A stretch of 64,000 nt of DNA from Rana temporaria (lineage: Eukaryota; Chordata; Amphibia; Anura; Ranidae). Of this stretch, positions 1 to 10,856 are shown piece after piece. The position numbers and the translations under genes were made by a program. The stretch spans positions 51,538,749 through 51,602,748 of the forward strand of contig NC_053494.1 in NCBI RefSeq assembly GCF_905171775.1, written 5' to 3'. The notes below the pieces were generated by a model. The model searched no databases and had not been told where the DNA came from. It was given only the letters and a program-made list of their open reading frames with translations. Numbering within the stretch: the stretch's first letter is position 1; the number at the start of each line of letters is the position of its first letter.

Positions 1-393
1 ATAATTTGATCGATCAAAAAAATGTTAATCGATCAAAAAAATTAAAGATTAATCGACAAATTAATAGTCAATTTCCACAGCCCTAATGTATATATAATTT
101 TTTAAAAAAAATCTAAATCATACATACAAGTGCACTAATTGGAGGCTTGTTGTGTTTAATAAATGTTTAAAATTTAAGAAATGTTCTGCATCACTTATTT
201 CTTAAGGCTGTTTTCACACTGGAGCAGGCAGGCGTTGACGGTAAAATGCAGTTAGTTTTAGCGCCACTTTACTGTCATTTTAGCGGTGCTATTCGGGCGC
301 TAAAAAAAAATAAATTGGCATCATAAATCGGCCATTGCGATTTCTAAATATCGGCATCGGCCAGAGAAAAACCCATATCGGATCGACCTCTAG
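1..393. repeat. AT-rich stretch, possible hAT-like remnant
   Basis: AT-rich DNA with repeated ATCGATCAAAAAAA units at the left edge. It ends near 393 in a block (ATCGGATCGACCTCTA) that looks like the right inverted repeat of a hAT-type nonautonomous element. No left end is visible, so the call is weak. Positions 394-776 hold nothing I recognise. Confidence 0.25.
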
Positions 394-776
394 TCATGTT
401 AGCTGTGCGGGGCAGAGAAAATGAAGAAAAAGATGGAATAATAGTCAGTATCAGTGTGCAAAAGTGTATTTGCATAAAAAATAAAAAAAATCTAGATAAT
501 GTTTGGTGTTCTGTGACAAAAATCACAGACTTTTTTTAATCTACAAGTTAATTAATTTCACTACTGTCAGAGTTCAAAAGAACTAGATTTGGTCCAGCCC
601 TGAGTATCTGAGTTTGACCACCCTTTTTCCATGTTTGCAAACTTTACAAAGTGACTTGTTGGGTCCCTTTTCACTCTTATCAAAAAAAATGAGCAAAAAA
701 ACAATTCAGATTTGCAATTAAAGTGACGTTAAACTATGGCTTTAACAAAGTCTGTTCAAGTACCCTGTATGTGTTC

Positions 777-1113
777 TTAAAGCGGAGCTCCACCCTAAAG
801 TGGAACTTCCGCTCATCGGAACCCTCCCCCCCTCCGGTGTCACATTTGACACCTTTCAGGGGGGAGGGGAGTGCAGCAGAGAGGACAGGACTTCTCCACC
901 AGATCCTGCACTTCTCTGTCCAGCCCTCCTGGCAGCAGCACAAGGCAAAGGGATGCACTGATTTAAGGGATAGTGGGGTTGATATCTGACTTCTAATGGT
1001 GGGGGGCTCTTGATATTTGATGTAAGGGGGGTGGGGTGATGATACAACCGGCCCTTTGAGGGCAACCGTAATGCTTATGTGGCCCACAAGCAAATTGAGT
1101 TTGACACCTCTGC
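777..1113. repeat. Fragments of a TTAA-type element and a hAT-type right end
   Basis: TTAA at 777-780 is followed by AGCGGAGCTCCACCC, the terminal motif shared with elements at 7816, 13147 and 40634. After about 250 bp the sequence changes to a block ending in TTGAGTTTGACACCTCTG (about 1092-1109). The same right-end block recurs at 58026-58098. Both pieces are truncated. Positions 1114-1665 show no gene. Confidence 0.4.
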
Positions 1114-1665
1114 TGTAGTTAATAACTGCATAATCCAGCGGGGATACCAGTAAAGTCATCATAATGTGACTTTAATGAAATTCTACCAAGTTCTCTTTTC
1201 AGGTAGGCCTTTCTACAGCTCACTACTTTCCCACTCATACTTACCTTTGCCATGTTTACCCACCCCTATGTCCTTCTACTGCAGCCAATGCATAATACCC
1301 CCTGCATCTTGACACAGAGGAACATGTTGCCTCCTCGAATGGTGAACTTCTCAGGTCTGAACACTTACAAGAGACCCATACTCCATGCGTAATCTTTGCT
1401 CTTTTACTCTATAAGCCAATCAATTGATGTTTCTAGGCCATGCAGATCTTTCGCTTTCTCCTGGTATATTATATCATGAATTAAAACAAAAAAGCATACT
1501 TAATATTGTCCACCATTTGCCATGTACCCCATAACCTCCTATTTTAGGATTCCAGAAGTACAGATAGGGCATTTACACTGTTCAGGCTATAAACATAATT
1601 TTTGCTCATAAAACACAAAAAAATAAAATAAAAGCTCAAGTGGTAAAGCTTATGTATAAAATGTA

Positions 1666-1671
1666 TTTAAT
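1666..1671 (-). promoter_or_regulatory. Possible psmg3 polyadenylation signal (ATTAAA)
   Basis: On the minus strand ATTAAA lies about 95 bp past the psmg3 stop codon at 1766-1768, a usual distance for a short 3' UTR. It is the common variant of AATAAA. Nothing here proves that it is used. Confidence 0.35.
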
Positions 1672-1765
1672 ACAAAATGAATGCAATATCCAATATGCAC
1701 ATTTCAAATGTATTCAGTAATCATTTACAGCAACATTATTCCAGATGAATGAGATACTTCGTCCA

Positions 1766-1918
1766 TCACCAAACCCGACAGCTCTTTATGAGGGCTTTCA
1801 GTGCAGTAATACAGTCCGGACTTTTGTCCTTTAATGCAATTCCTAGAAGTACTGGCTTGTTCTTCGACTCTTCAGATACAAAGCTAACCAAATTCTTGCC
1901 ACAGACGTGAACCAGAGG
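1766..1918 (-). CDS. psmg3: psmg3, last coding exon (C-terminal 50 residues)
   Basis: This exon encodes residues 73-122 of proteasome assembly chaperone 3, starting PLVHVCGKNLVSFVSEE and ending in KALIKSCRVW before TGA. The human protein has a closely similar tail ending in VCQVW. A good acceptor (TTTCTCCAG on the minus strand) precedes it at 1919-1927, and the frame joins phase 0 to the exon at 4106-4321. The combined length of 122 residues equals, as I recall it, the human protein. It is too short to show as a start-codon ORF, and was found by reading the minus strand downstream of the first exon. Confidence 0.93.
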   Translation of the reverse strand, partial: PLVHVCGKNLVSFVSEESKNKPVLLGIALKDKSPDCITALKALIKSCRVW

Positions 1919-3218
1919 CTGGAGAAATAAGAAAGAAGAATAAGATATAAAAAAAAAAAAGTGGACTTTTATTTCCTTACTTGTACAAGGAAAATGTCAG
2001 GTGGAACATGAGCTTTATGCATCATGGACACATTCACACCTTCCATGTTATTTTCGTCCTAACTCAACATTTCTGTCTGTAAGCCTTTAAGGAGGCATGG
2101 GCTCCTTCCAGGCATACCTGTGCTTAGTCTATCCATGCTCCTACTATGGAGGCTCTAGAAATTTGGAATTAGGACCGCAGAATATATAGAGGTCCCTTGG
2201 TGTGGGCACTGTGGCTTATGCATATATTTGCAAATGTGTGCAAACAAAACCCTCTGTTTTTAATTAAAGTAAGCTGTTAGACAGGGCCAATTCAGTCGTT
2301 TTGCAGGCTGGTCGGTAAGTGTGCTGCAAAATGTTTTGTTTGTGATGTACGTTACCCTTCTATATGCACCTTGCTGCAAAGGCCAGTTATAGATTGGGTT
2401 AGCTGCTACTTTTTTGTAAAGTTGGACCTTTCACCCTTGAAGCATCTACCCAAAACTTAAGGGCTGATCTTTAAACTGAGGACCTTTGCTTGAAGAGTCC
2501 TAGTCCACATGCATACTATGCAGAAAGGCCTTTTCTTTTTGCAATGGTTTTGGCTTCACCTTCCCTTTTGTCGAAACTGATTTAATTTTTGGTGCGCTTC
2601 AAACTTTTGAACCTTTAAATAGATGTTCTTTTTGATTCATACTTGCCTACCTAGGTGGATGCTGCACCGGTCCTCCAGCGCCTCTACACTGAGAACCAAG
2701 CGATTGAACACCGCCAATCGCTTGGTTCTCACAGCTCCCCAAGGGCTCTCTGCTCTGACCCCCCCCCCCCTGCACGCTCACTGGAGCGATGAGAGGCTGA
2801 CCTGGTTGCAGTCCAGGTATATGGGCGGATCCCGATTCTATGGTTGTGATGATGTCCGAGCCTGGACTGACAGTGTGACGTCAGCAGAGAGCGGACTTCA
2901 GCCCACCGTTGCTGAAAACGAGTCAAAAGGAGTACAAAACAAACTGCACTCCTGTGATCTACAGGAGAAGTACAGCCAAACGAGCTTTGGCTGTAGTCCT
3001 CCTTTCATTTTCTCTGGCTCCAGGCCCCAAATACATACTCAAGGGAGTTTTAACAGGGTTCGCAATAAGAGGCCACAGCTAGGAACTTTAGATCCATATT
3101 TAAGACAATTTAGACAATTGACCCAACAGCATGTTAAATGTTAGGACACAGGAGTACCCAGAGCAAACCCAAGCAAGCATTAGGATAACATACAAACTCA
3201 ATGCAGAGCATGTCCTGG
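1919..3218 (-). other. psmg3 intron, left part without recognised features
   Basis: Intronic sequence of psmg3 between the acceptor near 1919 and the hAT insertion at 3219. I see no further exon. Open frames at 2623-3144 on both strands have no recognisable protein content and include a run of C at about 2760. Confidence 0.6.
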
Positions 3219-3993
3219 CAGGCCTGGATTTACTCCCTTTGTCGCCCAAGGCCGGGTCCTTCAATGCCGCCCCCCCCCCCCCCCCACACACACACACACA
3301 CCACCACCATTCTCGTCCTTTATCGATGACTGCTACAATAGATCGATTAAAAACCTATTTCCACACACGAGAACACTGAAAATAACTGGCTTTAATTATA
3401 CAGACTAAAACTACTCTTTAATGCAGAAAATGCCTATTAAAGATTATAGCAGTAAGAAACTCAAACATTTTTAGTTCTAACTTTTCTTTTGCTAAACTCA
3501 TCGATAATATCTTCATAGGACAAAGTATTTTAAAGTTCTGACTCAATGGCAAGTAAAGCTAAACTGTTCAGTCTTTCTCGTACGATTCTCGTCGGGTTTT
3601 CGGGCATGCTTGTTCGATAAAAGACGTGTGACCGTACAGTAAAAACCTCTGTGCCCATGAATGCAGCCTCTGTGCCCATAAATGCAGCCTCACCATTTCC
3701 TGGATAACACGCAGCACTCCCCTCCCTCTGTCCTCCGGCGCTCGGATGTCACGGAGCTGGGTCTGTGTATGCAAGGTCCCACCCCCCTAGACCAGCTTGT
3801 GCGATAGGCGGAACACTCAATCTACTATCACACAAACTGGTCTAGGGGGCGGGACCTTGCACACACAGACCCATCTCCGTGACATCCGAATGCCGAAAGA
3901 CAGAGGAAGGTGAGCGCTTCTGCCGGCGCTGCCCATGCACTCTCTGCCACCCTGAGGTCTGGCCTTGGTGGCCTTGTCAGGAATCCGGCCCTG
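3219..3993. mobile_element. hAT-type nonautonomous transposon, copy 1 (CAGGCCTGGATTT ends)
   Basis: The ends CAGGCCTGGATTT and AATCCGGCCCTG form inverted repeats. They are flanked by a perfect 8-bp target duplication TGTCCTGG (3211-3218 and 3994-4001), the hallmark of the hAT superfamily. Inside are a C run, a short CA repeat (about 3285-3301) and a palindrome around 3768-3867. Sister copies are at 20606-21347 and 34209-34668, each with its own perfect duplication. No transposase is encoded. Confidence 0.9.
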
Positions 3994-4105
3994 TGTCCTG
4001 GTCAGGATTAGACCAGAAGACCCCAGTGGCGCAGGGCAGAAGTGCTAACCACTGAACCTATGCCTTGACCCTTCAGAAGAAAATAATATAGAATGTCATG
4101 CTTAC

Positions 4106-4321
4106 CTCATCACATCCTAGAAGGACTTTGGTGCTAAGGGTGGGTTTTTCCAGGTCTCCTGCTACTGTGTTAGGAGTGACAGAGATCAATGTGCCAAACT
4201 TCCCGTACTGTGTCACCATAACCAGAATATGATCCGTGAAGGCAGAGCAGACCACCTGGGTAATACACCCATTAATCACCTCTTCAGCTTGCTTGGAGGT
4301 CACCACAGGCTGCCCTTCCAT
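4106..4321 (-). CDS. psmg3: psmg3, proteasome assembly chaperone 3, first coding exon
   Basis: Encodes residues 1-72, from MEGQPVVTSKQAEEV to STKVLLGCDE. PSMG3 (PAC3) pairs with PSMG4 in the cytosol and helps to order alpha subunits during assembly of the 20S proteasome ring. The family block TQVVCSAFTDHILVMVTQYG, followed by KFGTLISV and a conserved TKVLLG, is plain to see. The start is the Met at 4319-4321, because it matches the vertebrate N-terminus; the open frame runs further upstream but reaches a likely acceptor (ATTAATAG, 4329-4335), suggesting a noncoding 5' exon not located here. The donor GAG|GTAAGC is at 4105-4100, phase 0. The 2.2-kb intron holds a hAT insertion (3219-3993). The gene is transcribed away from tmem130. 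Confidence 0.95.
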
Positions 4322-5058
4322 GTCCACTCTATTAATGACAACAAGTGAAAACAATATTAATTTCAGGTCATTGGAGTGTGCTGTACTAAATATGATGTGC
4401 ATCATGCAAGCACACTGCACCTGTCACACATGGCAGCATTGACCCACATACTATTGTCTCAATAATGCCAGAAAATAAGAATCAAAATATAAAAGATTAC
4501 TTCCCTGTAGGATAGTTGATGTAAAGCCACCCACCTGACAATGTCCATGGTAAAACCCATTTACTCGAATCACAGCTCTCTTCCCGCTTTATTTGTCATC
4601 ATCCTGTGAGCTCAGACTGAACAATAAGATGGCAGCATCTGACATAGAAGGTGCCAAGGGCCAGGAAAATGGACAGCTTTGACACCACTGTGCCATGGTA
4701 ATAAAAACATTACATGTATTAGTGTGATGCAATGCTATTCTTTCTCCAATGCACCTTTCATAGGATGCGAGTTGCAGCGCACTACAATGCCCAGTAATGC
4801 ATACTAATGTACTACTACTAAAAGAAGTGGGAGGTGCTTGTACTAGGGGAAGGCATGGATTGGTGATCCTGCTTAGCAGAGACACAGGATCCATGTCTTC
4901 TGTCATGACAGAATGGCGATCTGCCTGTGTACTGAAGCATCAAGTCCGCTGTACCCGCCAATCACCTCCCGCTGTGTATAATCAGCGGCAGCACGCCCCA
5001 GATCCGGAAGTGCAGAATCACATACTAGGTATTGATACAGTATACGGTCGGCAAGCGG
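4322..5058. other. Region upstream of psmg3; TTAA-family fragment at its right end
   Basis: This should hold the 5' exon and promoter of psmg3, but I cannot place either. From about 4850 to 5058 the sequence resembles the right end of the CCACTT/TTAA family, finishing GGCAAGCGG before TTAA (5059-5062). The open frames here (for example 4797-5279 plus) look accidental. Confidence 0.35.
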
Positions 5059-5376
5059 TTAATTTGCAGAATAAAAGTAATACACCTAAAATAAAAAAGC
5101 ACTTATGCCACGCTAGCCGAAAACGCATATATCAGCTCACAAGCACTATTCGAGATATCCGCGGGATGTCGTCACTCTCCAGGCTCCACTCCCTATATGC
5201 GTTATGTCCCGGGGTGAGGACTGATGAAGTATGTATGAGCTATAAATCAAAAGAATTCTGTTTTGAGATTATTAACTGAACAAAACATCAATAATATAAA
5301 TACTTGTGGTATATCTATTCCATATAGTTTTCTTCTCATATTCATCCGATATCAAGTGCAACTAATTATTTATATA

Positions 5377-5756
5377 CAGTGGTACCTTGGATTACGAGCA
5401 TAATTCTTTCCAGAAGAATGCATGTAATCCAAAGCTCTTGTATATCAAAGTGAGTTTCTCCATAGAAGTCAATGGAAACTCAGATAATTAGTTCCAGTGG
5501 CACTGCTAGTGTATGCAGTACCGCATGTGGCCAGAGGTGGGGGGAGAGCCGGGGAACAGAGTGCTTCCAAGTGTCTCCGAGCATCAACGGCGTTCCCGCA
5601 CCTCTTGCCAAATACGGTACTGTACACCCCAGAGGACTTGAAACCTGCTCGTCTTGCAAGAAAACGATCACAAACTGAGTCAGGATTTTTTTTAAATGGA
5701 AGCTTGTATTGTGAAGCGCTTGTAAACCGCATTACTCGCAATCCGAGATACTACTG
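5377..5756. mobile_element. TA-type (mariner-like) miniature transposon
   Basis: The ends CAGTGGTACCTTGGAT and ATCCGAGATACTACTG are inverted repeats flanked by TA on both sides (5375-5376 and 5757-5758), as expected for Tc1/mariner-type transposition. The element is 380 bp and noncoding. Related copies are at 11595-12165 (left-truncated) and 60583-61296. Confidence 0.8.
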
Positions 5757-5869
5757 TACTGTATAAAATGCTAAATATATGTGCTCCAGTAGGCAAATAA
5801 AGTGCTGTGTAAATCAGTGCAATAAATTGTGCTTCAAAATAATACATCTCTCAGAACAGTCCAGGAATC

Positions 5870-5911
5870 CCCCTGAGGAAGTCAAGTGACCCTGTGACGT
5901 AACACGTAGGG
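5870..5911 (+). ncRNA. Hammerhead-ribozyme-like motif, degenerate copy 1
   Basis: CCC (5870-5872) could pair with GGG (5909-5911) as helix I. CTGAGGA (5873-5879) stands for the core CTGATGA with one change. GTCA (5881-5884) pairs with TGAC (5895-5898) as helix II. GTAAC follows (consensus GAAAC), then a one-pair helix III and TA before the expected cut at 5908/5909. Two core changes make activity unlikely. Confidence 0.4.
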
Positions 5912-6006
5912 TGGAAGGGTGAGAGGTCTGATGAGACGCTAACACACAGATTGGAGCAGCACGGAGTTGTTACACTGCCTTGGATTTAGATTATATGCTG
6001 TATATA

Positions 6007-6553
6007 CCGTATTTATCGGGGTATTGCGCGCTCCAGCGTATAGCGCACACCCCTAATGTGGACCCGCATTCCTGTAAAAAAAACATTTTAGTACTTACAG
6101 TTTTGGTGTCTTGCGCGGCGTCCATCGGCGGCCTCGTCGGGTCCGGCGTCCGTCTGCGGCTTTGGTGGTGTCCTCCTCGTCGGGTCCATCTGCGGCGTCG
6201 GTGGTGTCCTCGTCGGGTCCGGCATCCGTCTGCGGCTTCGGTGGTGTCCTCCCGGCTTCTCCCGCGCCGTCTGCCCGTCGCTCAGTTTGAACGCCTCCGC
6301 CGACGTATACCGAGTGCAGTACCCTCGGCTACATTCGGCCAGGCTCGGCTTCGGTCGTGCTCACGCTCTGTGACGTTTATGCGTGAGCACGAGCGAAGCC
6401 GAGCCTGGTCGAATGTAGCCGAGTGTACTCCACTCAGTATATGTCGGCGCAGTCAATCAAACTGAGCCACGGGTATCGGCGTATATCGCGCACCAACGAT
6501 TTTCCCCTTATTTGAAGGGGAAAAAGGTGCGCGGTATACGTCGATAAATACGG
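6007..6553. mobile_element. TA-type miniature transposon with CCGTATTTATCG ends
   Basis: The terminal repeats CCGTATTTATCG and CGATAAATACGG are flanked by TA (6005-6006 and 6554-6555). The interior is GC-rich, with short repeats of GTCGGTGGTGTCCTC type and a strong palindrome at about 6330-6425. The open frame at 5980-6465 runs through these repeats and is not a gene. The element sits inside the repeat at 5757-6650. Confidence 0.8.
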
Positions 6554-6734
6554 TAGTTGGTGCACTGGGCATATACATAATCTTTAATAAAGTGCGTGGT
6601 TTTAAAATTATAAGTACTATTTGGAGCTCCTTTTCATACATATTACAGAGCAACTGCTGGCATTGGGAAGATACAGTGGCAGAGCTGGAATGAGGAGAAA
6701 GTGGCTGATATACCATTCTTGAGAGACTAAAGAG

Positions 6735-7133
6735 TCGTCTTTGACCAAACTTAAGCCCAGGCTAATATATGTGCGATGCGGGAACCAGCGCAATGCCAGC
6801 CCCGGTTCCCACAACGCATCTCTCCCGCTGGCAGTTCACACTGCGGGTGTCAATACATTGTTAATGACACTCCCAGATTGGTTCACAGATCACAGTGCGA
6901 ACTGTGAACTCGCACATGAATCAGATCGCATGGGTGACAATACCCATGCGATCCGATTCTAGTGTGGGGGAAAAGTCCCTGCACTATTATCGTGCGAATC
7001 CAATGCGAGTTTAGCTATACAACTGTATGGCTGAACTCGCACTGCACAGACATCGCATGCGATCGGTACAAAGCACTTTTGAAGATAAGGAATTTTAAAG
7101 ACAGCACAGAGACACTTATAGCTGGACTCAGAT
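6735..7133. repeat. Probable miniature transposon fragments
   Basis: GC-balanced blocks with internal complementarity (GTGCGATGCGGGAACC and related inverted parts, CATGCGATCC and its inverse) suggest a hairpin-type element. Clean ends and a target duplication were not found. Positions 6651-6734 are unassigned. Confidence 0.35.
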
Positions 7134-7806
7134 AACTCTGAATCTACGCCGTCCTAAATTTAAGCGTATTCTGGAAACCAGATACGCTTAAATTAGGCTA
7201 AGATACGAGCGGCGTAAGTCTCCTACGCCGTCGTATTTTAGGGTGCAATATTTACGCTGGCCGCTAGGTGGCGCTTCCATTGAGTTCGGCGTAGAATATG
7301 CAAATGACTAGATACGCCGATTCAAAAACGTACGTGCGCCCGACGCATTTTTTTTACGTTGTTTACGTACGGCTTTTTCCGGCGTAAAGTTAGGCGAATA
7401 AATAGCTGGCCTAGTCAATGTTAAGTATGGCCGTCCTTCCCGCGTCGAAATTTGAAATTTTTACGTTGTTTGCGTAAGTCGTCCGTGAATGGGGCTGGAC
7501 ATAATTTACGTTCACGTCGAAACCAATACGTCGTTGCGGCGTACTTTGGAGCAATGCACACTGGGATATGTACACGGACGGCGCATGCGCCGTTCATAAA
7601 AAACGTCAATCACGTCGGGTCACCAATCATTTACATAAAACACGCCCCCTCATCCTCATTTGAGGCGCGCTTACGCCGGCCCCATTTACGGTACGCCGCC
7701 GTAACTTAGGAGGCAAGTGCTTTGTGAATACAGCACTTGCCTCTCTGACTTACGGCGGCGTAGCGTAAATACGCCGCCTGAAAGATGCGCCGCCCTACCT
7801 GAATCT
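7134..7806. mobile_element. GGCC-family miniature transposon, copy a
   Basis: Shares the family signature TACGCTGGCCGCTAGGTGGCGC, CAAATGA, TAAGTATGGCCGT and AAACACGCCC in the same order as copies at 8468, 18574, 25191 and 37097. The ends are weak (CTGAATCTA near 7806), so the limits are approximate. Confidence 0.7.
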
Positions 7807-7815
7807 AGCTATTAA

Positions 7816-8060
7816 AGCGGAGTTCCACCCAAAAATTGAACTTTTGCCCCCCCCGGTGTCACATTAGGCACCTTTCAAGGGGGAGCAGATACCTGTGTAA
7901 TCCAGGTATTTGCTCCCACTTCCGGGCATAGGTCGCCTCAGCAACCTACGCCCCGTCCGGGGGCCCACTTCTTCCCCCTGGTCATTGTCGGTAAAGCTTA
8001 GATGCGGCTAGCGGGACTTTTTTTACCATCCTGCTAGCGCACCACTCCCGTGTGAAAGCC
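7816..8060. mobile_element. TTAA-type element, left part
   Basis: Begins AGCGGAGTTCCACCC directly after TTAA (7812-7815), the same left end as at 13147. It carries the GGTGTCACATTAGGCACCTTTC block also seen at 836-858. The right half is missing. Positions 8061-8467 hold remnants of the CTTTCACAC class and nothing coding. Confidence 0.55.
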
Positions 8061-8467
8061 CCTCAGGCAAATGCCAATTCCCATGATTTTTCCCGGGACC
8101 ACGTAAAAATGGAACAAGGGTCAAATTCATGTGAATGTCCTGAAAAAATCAGGACTGTTGGCACGTATGCCTCCAGAGGCAATGGCGTTTTGTCATGGCG
8201 CATTTAGGACTTGAGCGTTAATTCATTTCGATTGTCACAATAATCTATTTTGATCGATGAAATGAACACCCAAGCACTTGACGCACCTAAACGAGTTCCA
8301 CGCATTAAGACTTTTTTCTGCCAAAACGAAAAGCATCTAGGAGAGAAAAAACAAAACATCCAATGGGCATGAGGCCTACAGAGACCAGGGCACCCCTGGG
8401 GCCCTCAGAGGAATGGAGAGATCTATAGGTGAATGGTGCTGGTCCTGCTATACTTCTATATACAAAT

Positions 8468-9190
8468 GGGTAGATTCACGTACGGGCGCGCAATGTTACG
8501 GCGGCGCAGCGTATCGTATTTACGCTAAGCCGCTGTAACTTACAGGAGCAAGTGCTGTATTCACAAAGCACTTGCTCCGTAAGTCGTGGTGGCGTAGCGT
8601 AAAAGGGGCTGGCGTAAGCGCGCGTAATTCAAATGTGGAAGGGGGGGCGTGTTTTATTTAAATTTAGGATGACCTGACGTGATTGACGTTTTGTACGGAC
8701 GGCGCATCCCAGTGTGCATTGCTTCCAAGTACGGCGTAACGACGTATTGGTTTCACCATGAATGTAAATTACGTCCAGCCCTATTCGCAAACGACTTACG
8801 CAAACGACATAAAAAATTCAAATTTCGAAGCGGGAATGACGTCCATACTTAACATTGGTTGCGCCTCCTAATAACAGGAGCAACGTAACGCCGAACAAGC
8901 CTTAACGCAAACGACGTAAAAAACGAACGCCGGGCGCACGTACGTTTGTGAATCGGCGTAAGTAGCTAATTTGCATACTCTACGCTGAAAACGACGGGAG
9001 CGCCACCTAGTGGCCAGCATGAGAATGCACCCTAAGATACGACGGCGTAAGAGACTTATGCCAGTCGTATCTTAGGCTAATGTCGGCGTATCTAGCTTTC
9101 TGAATACAGAAAGTAGATACGCCGGCGTAGCTTTGAATTTACGCGGCGTATCTATGGATACGCCGGCGTAAATCGTTCGTGAATCTACCC
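8468..9190. mobile_element. GGCC-family miniature transposon, copy b (inverted relative to copy a)
   Basis: The terminal repeats GGGTAGATTCACG and CGTGAATCTACCC enclose 723 bp of the family sequence read in the opposite sense (CCTAAGATACGACGGCG, GCGCCACCTAGTGGCC). No clean target duplication was seen. Noncoding. Confidence 0.8.
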
Positions 9191-9728
9191 CAGAGTATAG
9201 AGACATGGCACAAAGACCTCACTAATAGAACATCTTGGCATGTCTGGGGAGTGATCTATGAGAAGTGATCAGCACACTGATTGGGGTACACCACACCTCC
9301 TCACTGTGGGGAACAGGTCCTCTTTACAGAACTACAACTCCCAGCAAAGCTCCACAACTGGAAGAATTCCTCAGTTAAAACGATCTGTAAAGCCTTCCTG
9401 GTGTAAACAGCCATGTGCTCTGATCCGGGGCCTACACTAGCTGTATACCTGACCATGTGTAAACCCTCAGCATCACCTCCTTTGCGATTATCTCACCTCA
9501 GTCACAGCTTCGCCGCCAACACAGAAGGAACTCAATTTAGAGAAAGAAAACTACAGCTCCCGACATGCTCTACACTGACAACACTCCAACTTTATTAGTA
9601 GTAGCAAACATCATACAGAACAGCACGGACGAGGAAAATAAACGTACTCGCGCCCCCTGCTGGTACAAACTTTTAGTTAGTGAGGAAAATTCTCAGTTTA
9701 TGGAGCAGTTTCTCAACTTTATTAAATA
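9191..9728. other. Intergenic, no gene seen
   Basis: Includes two short stretches of the AACTACAACTCCCAGC / CTACAGCTCCCGACATG type that are common in small hairpin transposons. The 60-61 residue frames at 9258-9598 have no recognisable content. Confidence 0.4.
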
Positions 9729-10856
9729 AATGAAGTAATAATCAAAAGTGAAATAAATAATAAATAATATAAGTACAATATAGTCCATATGTAATATGGC
9801 AGTAAAAACTGCTAAAAAGGGAAGAACTGAATGTCCACAAATCCCAGAGAGGGATAAACAATTGCACCAAAAACGTCTGTCTGGTCTCCCAGAACTCTTA
9901 CCTCACGAATGAATAAAGACAGGAGTAAGGATAATAATCTTAGATGTCTTCACCGATAGGGGGTAGTTTTATTGCATTTTTATTAATTATTATTTTTTTT
10001 ACTACTAATGGCGGCGATCAGCGATTTTTTTTCGTGACTGCGACATTATGGCGGACACTTCGGACAATTTTGACACATTTTTGGGACCATTGTCATTTTC
10101 ACAGCAAAAAATGCATTTAAATTGCATTGTTTATTGTGGAAATGACAGTTGCAGTTTGGGAGTTAACCACAGGGGGCGCTGAAGGAGTTATGTTTCACCT
10201 AGTGTGTGTTTACAACTGTAGGGGGATGTGGCTGTAGGTCTGACTTCATCGATTATGTATCCCTATAAAAGGGATGATCGATGACGGAGCCACAGTGAAG
10301 AACGGGGAAGCCGTGTTTACATACGACTCTCCCCGTTCTTCAGCTCCGGGGAGCGATCGCGAGGGGGCGGCTAGAAACGAATAGCCGCCCCCTCATCCCG
10401 GATCGCTCCCGCACGATTAACGACCGCCGCATGTACCGGGGGGGGGGGTCCCGATCCCCCCCGACCCACGTCTAGGCAGGGACGTACAGGCACGTCCTTC
10501 TGCCTGTCCGTGCCATTCTGCCGACGTATATTTACATGCGGCGGTCGTTAAGTGGTTAAAGCAAAGGGGAACGTTTATTGCGGTGTGTATGCTCTTACAT
10601 AAAGAAGATAAAACGAGCGCAAGTAAAAATGAACAGTGGCGTCCTCTGTGCCGTCTCACGTCACTCCAGGTGTACGTCTGCCCACAGCCAATCCCTACGC
10701 GTTACGACATGGTCATGTGTCTTCATCTGTTTATCCCTCTCTGGGATTTGTGGACATTCAGTTCTTCCCTTTTTAGCAGTTTTAACTGCCATATTACATA
10801 TGGACTATATTGTACTTGTATAATTTATTATTTATTTCACTTTTGATTATTACTTC
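9729..10856. repeat. Inverted repeat (about 130-bp arms) around a TTAA element
   Basis: The arm at 9729-9866 (with CAATATAGTCCATATGTAAT and GGAAGAACTGAATGTCCAC) reappears as its reverse complement at about 10725-10856. The spacer is occupied by the TTAA-type element at about 9950-10555. The open frames at 10578-10846 lie in the right arm and are not genes. Confidence 0.75.
9950..10555 (-). mobile_element. CCACTT/TTAA-family element, truncated at its far end
   Basis: The right end is GTCGTTAAGTGG followed by TTAA (10556-10559). The body shares GGGGAAGCCGTGTTTACA, CTCCCCGTTCTTCAGC, ACAGTTGTAGGG-type blocks and GTCCGCCATAATGTCGCAG (in either sense) with the complete copy at 46036-47024. The other end fades near 9950. 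Confidence 0.65.

Larger units (their letters stand above)
5757..6650 (+). repeat. Degenerate retroelement-like repeat with hammerhead-like core, split by a TA-type element
   Basis: An AT-rich lead (AATAAAGTGCTGTGTAAATC) is followed by CTGAGGA...GTAACACGTAGG and then a tail that resumes after the insertion at 6007-6553. Similar layouts occur near 34080, 62450 and, on the minus strand, 29155. The family may be nonautonomous Penelope-like, but no reverse transcriptase is present, so that name is inference. Confidence 0.4.

Noticed and set aside
5926..5938. A perfect CTGATGAGACGC as a further hammerhead core
   Set aside because: No GAAA follows at a suitable distance and no pairing partner was found for the outer helices.
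5980..6465. 161-codon Arg-rich frame
   Set aside because: Runs through the low-complexity GC-rich interior of the TA-type element at 6007-6553.
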